From assembly GCF_900111565.1 (NCBI RefSeq), contig NZ_FOIK01000004.1, positions 124,001-188,000 on the forward strand: a DNA stretch of 64,000 nt, written 5' to 3'. The first letter of the stretch is position 1; every line of letters begins with the position of its first letter. This document shows, piece by piece, positions 25,082-32,900 of this stretch. Under the pieces are notes generated by a model that searched no databases, had not been told where the DNA came from, and saw only the letters and a program-made list of their open reading frames with translations. The stretch is from Paenibacillus sp. NFR01 (GTDB taxonomy: Bacteria; Bacillota; Bacilli; Paenibacillales; Paenibacillaceae). The position numbers were made by a program, and so were the translations under genes.

Positions 25082-26165
25082 GCAGGTTCCCTCCAAGCAA
25101 AAATTTGACTACCTTTTCCGAAACGTCCGGGGCTGAATAGCCTTCCGGCGCTTCCCATTTGCGGCCGAGCGATGTCATCAGTTTCACGCAGCGGGCGATG
25201 GCGCTCCGCTCGACGCCGGATACGACGTTGCTGCCGCAATCCACCGTCTCGGGGCGTTCGGTCGTGCGGCGGATCGTGACCGTCGGCACGCCCATCAGGC
25301 AGCACTCCTCCTGAACGGTGCCGCTGTCGGTGATCGCGCACCGCGCATGCCGCTCCAGATGGACGAAGTCGAAAAATCCGAAGGGCTCGTGAAACTCGAC
25401 CAGCGGATGCATCGCCAGCTGCAGCTCCTCGGTCAGCTTGGAGCGGGTGCGGGGATGCATGCTGACGATAAGGCGAAGCCCCGACTGCTCGGCGACCGTA
25501 TTGAGGCCGGTCATGATTTCGCGCAGCGATTTCGGATCATCGACATTTTCGGCCCGGTGGGCGGTCACGAGGAAATAGCGGCCGGATACGAGGCCGAGCC
25601 GGGCCAGCACATCGCTTGCGCCGATCTTCTCCTCGTACCGGTTCATGACCTCGTAGATCGGATTGCCGGTCAGCACGATGCGCCGGCTTGGAAATCCTTC
25701 AGCCACCAGATGGCGTTTGCTCTGCTGGGTATAAGGCATGTTGATGGTTGAAACAGCGTCGATGACGCGCCGGTTTTTCTCTTCGGGCACGCTCAGGTCA
25801 AAGCAGCGGTTCCCGGCCTCCATATGCACGACGGGAATACCCATCCGCTCGGCGAGGATTGCGCAAAGCGCGCTGTTCGTGTCCCCGAGCAGCAGAATCC
25901 GGTCCGGGCGCTCCTGCAGCAGGATCGGCTCCAGGCCGCCGAACATCGCGGCGAGCTGGCCGCCCAGTCCGGCCTGCCGGTCCTGCAGCACATAGTCCGG
26001 CTCGCGCAGCCCCAGCTCGGTAAAAAAGATGCCGCTCAGGCTGGCGGTGAAGTTCTGGCCCGTGTGGACGAGAATATGCTTCTCCGCCAGCTGATCCAGC
26101 AGCGGAATGATGACGCTGAGACGGATGATTTCGGGCCGTGTCCCCAAAATCGTCATGATCTTCAT
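25071..26165 (-). CDS. UDP-GlcNAc 2-epimerase family enzyme (WecB/WbvD/CapG-like)
   Basis: A 364-residue enzyme. It begins MKIMTILGTRPEIIRLS and has HTGQNF, LLGDTNSAL and the conserved EAGNRCFDLSVPEEKNRR, all hallmarks of non-hydrolysing UDP-GlcNAc 2-epimerases. In L-QuiNAc or L-FucNAc pathways the homologous enzyme inverts C2 of the last intermediate. The start is ATG 26165; the frame continues upstream, antisense to the basic tail of the previous gene, but this extension is Pro/Arg noise. It is the first of three consecutive genes for an L-configured 6-deoxy-HexNAc. Confidence 0.85.
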   Translation of the reverse strand: MKIMTILGTRPEIIRLSVIIPLLDQLAEKHILVHTGQNFTASLSGIFFTELGLREPDYVLQDRQAGLGGQLAAMFGGLEPILLQERPDRILLLGDTNSALCAILAERMGIPVVHMEAGNRCFDLSVPEEKNRRVIDAVSTINMPYTQQSKRHLVAEGFPSRRIVLTGNPIYEVMNRYEEKIGASDVLARLGLVSGRYFLVTAHRAENVDDPKSLREIMTGLNTVAEQSGLRLIVSMHPRTRSKLTEELQLAMHPLVEFHEPFGFFDFVHLERHARCAITDSGTVQEECCLMGVPTVTIRRTTERPETVDCGSNVVSGVERSAIARCVKLMTSLGRKWEAPEGYSAPDVSEKVVKFLLGGNLHVQ

Positions 26166-26205
26166 GGTTTCACACCCCTGATTCTCAAGATGAGGGCGGC
26201 GAGGG

Positions 26206-27681
26206 TTACGCCGCCCGTTTGCGGCGCTTCGCCGCCCGGCCGGTGCGTCGCCGTCCGCCGCGCACCGCCTTGCGCGCGCGCTTCGCAGCGCGCACCCTGC
26301 GTCCCGGGCGCTTCCGGCGGCGCGCCCGGATCTTGCCGCGGCGGCGGCCCCGCCGCGGCCCTTTCGCCCGCCCGGCCCGGCGGGCGGGGATGCCCCGCGG
26401 CGCGTTGGCCGCCGCGGGCACAGCATCCGCGCCCGCCTCCGGGCCGGGCGCGGGGTCGGCCGCCGCCGGTTCCGGGGCGGCGGCCGGGAGCCGGCTGGCG
26501 TAGCGGTAGGTCCACCGCTCCGCCAGCCCATAGAGCCGCAGCTGGTACGCGCCGGGGCCGTACGCGGCCACGATGCGCTCGCGGGCCATTGCGCCAAGAA
26601 TGGCGGCTCTGCCCTGATCGGCCAGCAGCGCGTTTACGCTCTCCGCGAGCGCGCCGATGTTCTCCGCCGGCACCAGCTGCGCTTCGCAGCCGGCGTTCGT
26701 CAGAATCTCCCGCAGTCCGCCGGAATCATACGCCACCACCGGCTTGCCGAAGGCGAAACCTTCCAGCGCCGTCATGCCGAAGCCTTCGCGGATCAGGCTC
26801 GGGACGACCAGGAGATCCATCGCGCAATAAGCGGAAGGCAAAAATTCCTCGTAGTCGGCGAAGCGGAAGCGGGACGACAGCCCCTCCAGCTTCACCTTCT
26901 TGACGCAGCGTTCGTAATAGCTCTTGTCTCCTGGCGCGCCGATGGCCATAAACCGCGCTTTCGGATGCTCCGCGGATACAAGCACGGCCATCTTAACAAA
27001 GTGCTCCAATCCTTTTTCCTTGTTGATAAAGGAGGAGATGTAACCGACCAACGGTTCGCCCGGAGAAATGCCGAGCTCCCGCCTCCGTTCGGCCCGCAGC
27101 GTGCTCCAGCCTTCGATCACCAGATCCTGCTCATTCCACGAAGGCGGGAGCAGCGTGACCTTCGCGTCCCGCATCTCCTGCGGGAAGCAGGCGCCGACCG
27201 TATGGGAGATCGTCAGGATTTCGTCGCTGTACCGGTCGATCAGCTCCACGCTGAGGAAGGTATATTCGCTCTCGGTGATCGTCTCGGAAATTTTCCAGAT
27301 GACCGGGATGCCCAGCGACTTGGCGGCGATGGCCGGCAGCGCATGCACGCAGGTACTGCTGATGATGAACGCCGGGCGATTGGCCGCCAGCCAGCCCGTC
27401 AGCTCGGCATATTCCCGGCTCTCCTGAAATTTGGCGATATCCGCCGGCAGTCCGGGATACGGGGTGTACATTCCGTAGACCAGAGGGATCGGCAGCAGTT
27501 CGACCCGCAGCCCCCATTTGCGGGCCTGCCGGGTCATCTTGCCTTCCTGGGGAGCAACAAGAATGCAGTTGAAGTAAAGCGACAGCTCACGTGTGAAGAA
27601 AAGCAGCAGCTTCTCCGCACCGGTAATGCTGTGTGTGTTCGATACATGGGAAAAAAGGATGATCGTCGCTTTCTCGGCCAT
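26206..27681 (-). CDS. GT4-type glycosyltransferase with long polyarginine C-terminal tail
   Basis: A 491-residue protein. Residues 1 to about 405 form a GT-B glycosyltransferase with NTHSITGAEKLLLFFTREL, GYISSFINKEKGLEHFVK and the EX7E motif REGFGMTALEGFAFGKPVV. Residues 415-435 are an Ala/Pro linker. The last 60 or so residues are almost half Arg/Lys, in histone H1-like blocks such as RRGRRRGKIRARRRKR. Such tails are unusual on glycosyltransferases but recur on other proteins in this locus. ATG 27681 has only a weak site (GGGAG, 13 bases away). A perfect AGGAGGTG at 27727-27720 is followed by an out-of-frame ATG at 27718, so the true initiation is uncertain. Confidence 0.8.
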   Translation of the reverse strand: MAEKATIILFSHVSNTHSITGAEKLLLFFTRELSLYFNCILVAPQEGKMTRQARKWGLRVELLPIPLVYGMYTPYPGLPADIAKFQESREYAELTGWLAANRPAFIISSTCVHALPAIAAKSLGIPVIWKISETITESEYTFLSVELIDRYSDEILTISHTVGACFPQEMRDAKVTLLPPSWNEQDLVIEGWSTLRAERRRELGISPGEPLVGYISSFINKEKGLEHFVKMAVLVSAEHPKARFMAIGAPGDKSYYERCVKKVKLEGLSSRFRFADYEEFLPSAYCAMDLLVVPSLIREGFGMTALEGFAFGKPVVAYDSGGLREILTNAGCEAQLVPAENIGALAESVNALLADQGRAAILGAMARERIVAAYGPGAYQLRLYGLAERWTYRYASRLPAAAPEPAAADPAPGPEAGADAVPAAANAPRGIPARRAGRAKGPRRGRRRGKIRARRRKRPGRRVRAAKRARKAVRGGRRRTGRAAKRRKRAA

Positions 27682-27834
27682 GGTGTGTTCGGCGCTCCCG
27701 GCAACCCCGAGCCGCCATTCACCTCCTAAAAGTATATTGAGGAGGCACAGCCGCCGGCACGACACCTGTCCCCCGGCATCCGTACAATCCCGAGTGACCC
27801 GTCCCGTGCCGTCCATGCGCTCCCGCCCGGCGCA

Positions 27835-28968
27835 TCAGCCGTAAATGATGGTCAGCAGCTGATTCAGCCGTTTGGTGTACGTATGCTCCTTGAGCGTCCG
27901 TTCAAAGGCGCGAAGCGCCATGTCGCGCCGCTGCTCCTCGTGCGACAGGTAGTAGCGGATTTTATCCATCAGTTCCTGCGGCGAGGTGAACGTGTCGATC
28001 TCTTCGCCGACGGTATAGAACGAACCGAGATCATCGCGGGCATCGCTCAGCTGCAGCGTGCCGCTCGCGGCGATTTCAAAGGTCCGCGGATTCGGAGACG
28101 CCGCCGGAATGAACAGCGCGTTGTTATTGGCCACCTCGTCGATATGCGAGCGGTGCAGGTTGATGACGATTTTGGAGCCGCTGTATGCCAGCGCCGTCTC
28201 TTGCGGGGACATCCATTTGCCGATTTCGATCCGTTCGCCGTACATCGGCGCTTCCGGCAGCCGGTCCCACCAGATGCCGTTAATGACGGTGTTGTAGCTC
28301 ATCAGCTCCGGCATGATGCCGCGGAAGAAGTGCACGCGGTTCCAGTACGCCGAGCCGATGAAGCTGACCTGGCGATTGATCTGCGGCCGTGTCGTCGTCG
28401 GCCGGTAATGCTCGCGGTGGGCGGCAAACGGCAGATAGTGCACCTCCCGGCAGCCGAGCCCGCGGTAAATTTCGACGCAGTTGCGTTCCAGCGTGAATAC
28501 ATAGTCGTAGAACGAGACGATCTTCATCGTGAAGTCGGTGTAATACGGGTCATCCGTCAGCCAGATTGCTGTTTTGATGCCTTGGCCGCGCAGCGCCATG
28601 ACCTGCTCCAGCGGCATGTCGAGTCCGTCCAGCACCAGCACCAGGTCCGGAGTGTGAACGGCCGCCAGCTCCACCACGTTTTGCCGGACGTCGGTGATCG
28701 TCACCTTGGCCGTCAATTGCTGCAAGGCGCTGAAGACGGCATCGTCCAGCGGCGAATACGGGTAGCCCTTGCCCGAGGCTACGTAGAGCACGTTGATATT
28801 GCGTACGGGAATGGGGTCTTCCGGCCGGCCGTCCAATATGGCGAGCCGGCCGCGAAGGTACCCTTCGTCATAACCGGATTTGAATCCGTCGAGCCGGCCG
28901 CGAAGTTTCTCGTCCTCCGCAGGAAAACGCGTAACGGGCGGCATGGGCATTACAAAATTATTTTCCAT
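27835..28968 (-). CDS. CgeB-like spore-surface glycosyltransferase
   Basis: A 377-residue protein of the CgeB/DUF3880 plus GT-B group. Residues 55-130 resemble the N-terminal domain (INVLYVASGKGYPYSPLDDA). WLTDDPYYTD and YVFTLERNCVEIYRGLGCREVHYLPFA mark the centre, and RTFEIAASGTLQLSDARDDL the donor-binding C-terminal part. Bacillus CgeB acts in maturation and glycosylation of the outermost spore layer. Residues 28-42 contain the motif LDGFKSGYDEGYLRG, shared with two other proteins in this window. It is the second gene of the series, 32 bases after a paralogue. Confidence 0.85.
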   Translation of the reverse strand: MENNFVMPMPPVTRFPAEDEKLRGRLDGFKSGYDEGYLRGRLAILDGRPEDPIPVRNINVLYVASGKGYPYSPLDDAVFSALQQLTAKVTITDVRQNVVELAAVHTPDLVLVLDGLDMPLEQVMALRGQGIKTAIWLTDDPYYTDFTMKIVSFYDYVFTLERNCVEIYRGLGCREVHYLPFAAHREHYRPTTTRPQINRQVSFIGSAYWNRVHFFRGIMPELMSYNTVINGIWWDRLPEAPMYGERIEIGKWMSPQETALAYSGSKIVINLHRSHIDEVANNNALFIPAASPNPRTFEIAASGTLQLSDARDDLGSFYTVGEEIDTFTSPQELMDKIRYYLSHEEQRRDMALRAFERTLKEHTYTKRLNQLLTIIYG

Positions 28969-29000
28969 GAGTATTTCGCTCCTTCGGTCCGAATAAAGTT

Positions 29001-30098
29001 TTAGCCGTTCCCGGTGATCACGTCGAGCAGCTGCGGCAGGCGTGCGGTAAAGGTATGATGGCGGAGCGTCGTCTGCAGCCCCTGCAGCGCCAGCTGCCGG
29101 CGCTCTTTTTCATGGCTGAGGTAATATTCGATCTTGCGTTTCAGTTCCTCCACGGAGCCGTACGTATCGAGGTCGCGCCCCGCGCGGTAATAATTGCCGA
29201 GATCCTCCCGGATGTCCGTCAGCTGCATCGTGCCGCAGGCGCTGATCTCATAGGTTCTGGGATTGATAGAGCGGGAGGGGATCTGGTAAGAATTCCGGTT
29301 ATCCTGACCGCCCTCCCAGGGCCGGTGGATGTTGATGACCAGTTTGGCTCCGCTGTAGTAGTTGGCCGTTTCCTCCGGCGGCATGAAGCCGCTTTTGATA
29401 AACGGGGACAACTGCTCGAAGCGGGTCAATCGTTCCCAGAAGCCTCCGGCAATGACCACCTTTTTCCCTTTGAGAAAAGGCGCCAGTTCATCAAACAGCT
29501 GCGTCCGGTTATGGAAGGCGTTGCCGATAAACACGATGTCGTTTTGATGCTCCGGGCCGGTGCGGCGCGGATAAAACATTTCCGGATTGACGCAAAGCGG
29601 AAGATAGTGTACGGATTTCGCTCCGAGAAGGTAATAAAACTCCACGCAGCCCAGCTCATGCGTAAACACATGATCGTAATGCCCGCAAATGACCGACGTA
29701 TCCTCGGTAAAATAGGGGTCATCCGCAAACCAGATGGCGGTGGGAATCCCCATCGCACGGATTTCGTCGATCTGGTCGAGATGGTCTTCGGGGAACACAT
29801 GCAGCCCGTTCATGACAAGCACCGCATCCGGTTTCTCGCCGGCCGCAAGCTCCAGCATCGAGTTCGGGCTGCCGACCACCACCTCGGTGACCAGCTGCCG
29901 CAGCGCCTCGGTAATACCCGTGTCGATCGCCTGGAACCCCTGTGGAACATACATCAGCTTCATCGGGCGGCATTCTCCGGGCGTCGGAGCATTGAGGCGT
30001 CGGACCGCTTCGCACAAGCCAAGGCGGTATCCGTCCCGGTATCCGCTTAGATAGTCTTGCGGGCGCTTTTTGCTCTGTTTTACTTTCACGGCTTTCAC
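29001..30098 (-). CDS. CgeB-like spore-surface glycosyltransferase, first gene of the glycan series
   Basis: A 365-residue paralogue of the preceding product with the same landmarks: WFADDPYFTED, YVFTHELGCVEFYYLLGAKSVHYLPL-type centre and RTYEISACGTMQLTDIREDL. It has a basic start (MKAVKVKQSKKRPQ) followed by DYLSGYRDGYRLG, the shared G-aromatic tetrad motif. Both candidate starts are GTG, at 30098 and 30089; the second is better spaced from AGGG. It heads the minus-strand operon running to 19199, and a sporulation-type -10 lies about 30 bases upstream. A role in mother-cell modification of the spore crust is inferred from CgeB. Confidence 0.85.
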   Translation of the reverse strand: MKAVKVKQSKKRPQDYLSGYRDGYRLGLCEAVRRLNAPTPGECRPMKLMYVPQGFQAIDTGITEALRQLVTEVVVGSPNSMLELAAGEKPDAVLVMNGLHVFPEDHLDQIDEIRAMGIPTAIWFADDPYFTEDTSVICGHYDHVFTHELGCVEFYYLLGAKSVHYLPLCVNPEMFYPRRTGPEHQNDIVFIGNAFHNRTQLFDELAPFLKGKKVVIAGGFWERLTRFEQLSPFIKSGFMPPEETANYYSGAKLVINIHRPWEGGQDNRNSYQIPSRSINPRTYEISACGTMQLTDIREDLGNYYRAGRDLDTYGSVEELKRKIEYYLSHEKERRQLALQGLQTTLRHHTFTARLPQLLDVITGNG

Positions 30099-30128
30099 CC
30101 TGCCCTGTCATATTCTCAAGACTGTATA

Positions 30129-30136
30129 ACTATATG
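30129..30136 (-). promoter_or_regulatory. Candidate sigma-E/sigma-K -10 for the glycan operon
   Basis: CATATAGT on the minus strand fits the mother-cell sigma-factor -10 pattern CATAnnnT. No clear -35 was found at the expected distance, so this is tentative. Confidence 0.35.
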
Positions 30137-30312
30137 CTCCGGCGGCATCCGCCTCATGGACACCTGTCTGTATCCGCGCGAAATTGGCTGATGCCCGCTG
30201 TCTTTCGCCTGATTCGCCCGCACCTTTGCACATTTTTTCCACTCACGGTACACTTGTCCTGTATGCTTATCTATTAGAAGGAACCACGCTGGATAGAAGG
30301 GAGGAATCGCCT

Positions 30313-31077
30313 GTGGGACTGACCGGGAATCACCCGTTATACTTGCTTCACGCGGAGCTGCTGCGCCAGCACATTCCGGATTTTCAGGCTTATCCGTTTG
30401 CTTTGCCGGCGGTGCGCGGGCTGGAGCGGCTGGAGTTCCGCCGGCCGGTGACCTTCCTGGTCGGGGAGAACGGAACGGGGAAATCGACGCTGCTGGAGGG
30501 GATCGCGGCGGCGTGGGGCTTTAATCCGGAGGGCGGAACGCTGAATTTCACCTTCAACACCCGGGCCTCCCATTCCAGCCTGTATCAATATCTGCGGATT
30601 GCGCGGGGGGTGCGGCGGCCGAAGGACGGCTTTTTCCTTCGGGCGGAAAGTTATTATAATGTCGCTACCTATATCGACGAGCTGGACGAGCAGCCGGGCT
30701 TCTCGCCGCCCGTAAAGAATTCCTACGGCGGACAATCGCTGCACGAGATGTCGCACGGCGAGTCGTTCTTCGCCACCTTTGTCCACCGGTTCGGCGGCAG
30801 AGGCCTCTACATTCTGGACGAACCGGAAGCCGCGCTGTCTCCGCTCCGGCAGATGTCGCTGCTGGTGCGGATGCATGAGCTGGTGCAGCAGCAGTCGCAG
30901 TTCATCGTCGCCACGCATTCGCCGATCGTCATGTCCTATCCGGGCGCGGATATTTTGCTGCTGGAGGAAGGCGGTCTCCGCCGGGTGGATCTGGAGGAGA
31001 CGGAACACTACGCCATTACCCGCTCGTTCCTGAACGACAGGGAAGGCATGCTGCGGGAGCTGCTCGGGGAGGACTGA
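30313..31077 (+). CDS. AAA/ABC-type ATPase, stand-alone
   Basis: A 254-residue soluble ATPase with Walker A VGENGTGKSTLLE, a signature-like SHGESFFATF in place of LSGGQ, Walker B LYILDEPEAALSP and switch His in VATHSPI. These are the marks of the single-domain AAA_21/AAA_15 group related to RecF/SMC-type ATPases, not of a transporter. The start is GTG 30313, eight bases after GGGAGG; a longer frame to 30184 has no ribosome site. It is monocistronic and divergent from the CgeB-like operon. Its role is unknown. Confidence 0.8.
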   Translation: MGLTGNHPLYLLHAELLRQHIPDFQAYPFALPAVRGLERLEFRRPVTFLVGENGTGKSTLLEGIAAAWGFNPEGGTLNFTFNTRASHSSLYQYLRIARGVRRPKDGFFLRAESYYNVATYIDELDEQPGFSPPVKNSYGGQSLHEMSHGESFFATFVHRFGGRGLYILDEPEAALSPLRQMSLLVRMHELVQQQSQFIVATHSPIVMSYPGADILLLEEGGLRRVDLEETEHYAITRSFLNDREGMLRELLGED

Positions 31078-31126
31078 TGGATAGGAACGCTGCAAGCCGG
31101 AGTTTGTAACGCCTGCCCGCGTCAAA

Positions 31127-31169
31127 AAGGGGCGCCCCCCGCCGTAATTCGGCTGAGAGGGCGCCCCTT
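31127..31169. terminator. Convergent terminator hairpin
   Basis: AAGGGGCGCCC pairs with GGGCGCCCCTT, with an inner GCCG/CGGC pair. It is preceded by AAAAA on the plus strand, so it also works for the minus strand. It separates the ATPase gene from the Spo0E-like gene. Confidence 0.75.
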
Positions 31170-31188
31170 CGTTGTTCCGTAAGATGAT

Positions 31189-31365
31189 CTATGGATGTCG
31201 GGCGGAATTCTGCTTATCCACCCGTTCTTTATATTCATTGAGGAGTGCGTCCAGCTTAACGGACTGGTTAAGCACCCGCATATCTTGCATGCCGTATTTC
31301 AGCGCGAGCCGGTTCAGCTCCCGCCGGGCTTGCTCGATTTTCTCCCGCTGGTTGTCGTTCTCCAT
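31189..31365 (-). CDS. Spo0E-like sporulation regulatory phosphatase
   Basis: A 58-residue protein made of two helices: EKIEQARRELNRLALKYG, then LNQSVKLDALLNEYKERV. The SxxLD motif (SVKLD) is the active-site signature of Spo0E-family aspartyl-phosphate phosphatases, which dephosphorylate Spo0A~P and delay sporulation. ATG 31365 with AAGGGGG upstream gives the usual family length; a longer frame to 31449 adds 28 unmatched residues. It follows the membrane-protein gene at 31453-32892 on the same strand and may be co-transcribed with it. Confidence 0.8.
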   Translation of the reverse strand: MENDNQREKIEQARRELNRLALKYGMQDMRVLNQSVKLDALLNEYKERVDKQNSARHP

Positions 31366-31452
31366 GCCGGCCCCCTTCTGGATCGAGGCTGTTTCCAAGC
31401 CATCCCAAACTTCAAAGATATTGTATGTCATTTTCCTGCGGGCGGTCAATCG

Positions 31453-32892
31453 CTAATCCTTGGAGAAACTTGAAAACCGCTGCCCGAGCATCCGCTGGGC
31501 CAAATGGACGACCGCAACGAGCATCGCCACCGCCATCATGTCAAAGCTGACGTTGAAGAGGAATAAATGCTTCCCGATATCCGCCCGGCCGTCGCCGAGA
31601 ATCGGAATGAGGAACGAGAACAGGCCGATCAGGCCGACCAGCATCAACAGCTCGCAGGCCAGTCTGGCGCGCAGCGTCTTTTCGCGGAAATAATAGAGCA
31701 GAATAACGGCATAATAGATCAGGTAAAACCCGGCAAGAAACCCGAGCGTATGCGGAAGATGCTTGTTCTTAAACTCGCTCCACCCGCTGTAGGCATAAGC
31801 TACCGCACCGGCGGTATGGCCCGCCGCTTTTTCATAGCTTCCGAGATAATAGGGCCGGATCGACAGGCTGTTCCCCGCCGCGTACTCCATATTGCTTACC
31901 AGGCGAGCCGGATGTTTTAAATAGAAGAAAAGAATGTCCTTATGCGATACCCGGTCGTAAAAATCCGCCTTCAGCGTTGGATCATCCTGTTTGATCGCTG
32001 TCCCCGCCTGAAAATAATTCGTGCCGGCCAGCACCTCCAGGCGCTCAGGCAGCCCCAGCTCGCGCAAATCGCCGCGCACATCCGGCGACTCGTTCAGCAC
32101 GCCGTAGAAAACGGTCTGGTACAGGTTGATATGCTTTAGCTCTTTGGGCGCGGCAACGTATATCAGCACGGACATGATCAGCACCGCTGCCGCATAACTC
32201 CGGCACCGCTTGATCCAGCCCTGGTCCTTGCGCAGCCCCGCAAGACGCAGAAAGATCAGGGCAAACGCAAGCCCAAGCGGCGCGTTCTGGATTTTGGAGC
32301 CGATCAAGAGCAGCACCGCGGTAAAAAAACAGGCCAACATCCCGTTTTTCGGCGCCTCCCGGGCCGCCAGCATCAGGCCGAACGCAAATGTAAGCAGCAT
32401 CGCGGTCATGGACACCGGTTCTCCGAAGAAGGAATTAAAGTAGGCGACATACCCGATATCGTAAAAAACGAACAATAACGCCGCACCCAGCAGGACCGCC
32501 GCCGCCGCCGACAGGGTCCGTCCCGCCCGGACCAGCAGCCAGGTGGCCGCGAGCAGCAGCAGCGCGTACACCGCCGCAAGCAGCCGGATATCGAAATAAC
32601 TGCCGTGCAGCAGGCCGCCGATCAGCCGCGGAACCAGCACCAGTACAATTTGCGATGAGGGATAAAAGCCGCGGAACAACGGCTCATAGGCGAACCGGCT
32701 GTGGCTGAAGGCAAAAAAACGGTCGGCGTAGCTCTCCGCCGCATCATAGTACCCTAACCCGATCGTATTCATCATGCGCAGGAAATCGCCGTTGTCGGCA
32801 ACCCCGATAAATGGCTTTGTAAACAATAACACCACAATGAGCAGGGCGCCGGCCAGCGCAAACGCCCCTTCGATGCGAAACCGCCTTTTCAT
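31453..32892 (-). CDS. Polytopic membrane protein, possibly WsfD-like glycan hexose transferase
   Basis: A 479-residue protein with about 11-12 membrane helices, starting with residues 10-28 (AFALAGALLIVVLLFTKPF). The early loop VADNGDFLRMMNTIGLGYYD is an acidic extracytoplasmic loop like those carrying the catalytic Asp in GT-C polyprenyl-phosphate sugar transferases. This and the length fit proteins named WsfD from S-layer glycan clusters. It would then add a hexose outside the membrane from a lipid carrier. It sits 8 bases after the LTA-synthase-like gene, so the two are an operon. The WsfD name is from memory of the family and is tentative. Confidence 0.55.
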   Translation of the reverse strand: MKRRFRIEGAFALAGALLIVVLLFTKPFIGVADNGDFLRMMNTIGLGYYDAAESYADRFFAFSHSRFAYEPLFRGFYPSSQIVLVLVPRLIGGLLHGSYFDIRLLAAVYALLLLAATWLLVRAGRTLSAAAAVLLGAALLFVFYDIGYVAYFNSFFGEPVSMTAMLLTFAFGLMLAAREAPKNGMLACFFTAVLLLIGSKIQNAPLGLAFALIFLRLAGLRKDQGWIKRCRSYAAAVLIMSVLIYVAAPKELKHINLYQTVFYGVLNESPDVRGDLRELGLPERLEVLAGTNYFQAGTAIKQDDPTLKADFYDRVSHKDILFFYLKHPARLVSNMEYAAGNSLSIRPYYLGSYEKAAGHTAGAVAYAYSGWSEFKNKHLPHTLGFLAGFYLIYYAVILLYYFREKTLRARLACELLMLVGLIGLFSFLIPILGDGRADIGKHLFLFNVSFDMMAVAMLVAVVHLAQRMLGQRFSSFSKD

Positions 32893-32900
32893 GGGTCCTC

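Noticed and set aside
26166..26597. N-terminal extension of the UDP-GlcNAc 2-epimerase
   Set aside because: The in-frame extension overlaps the Arg-rich tail of the upstream gene and is a GC-rich artefact; the family start is at 26165.
30184..30312. 43-residue N-terminal extension of the AAA ATPase
   Set aside because: There is no ribosome site at 30184, while GTG 30313 has an ideal one.
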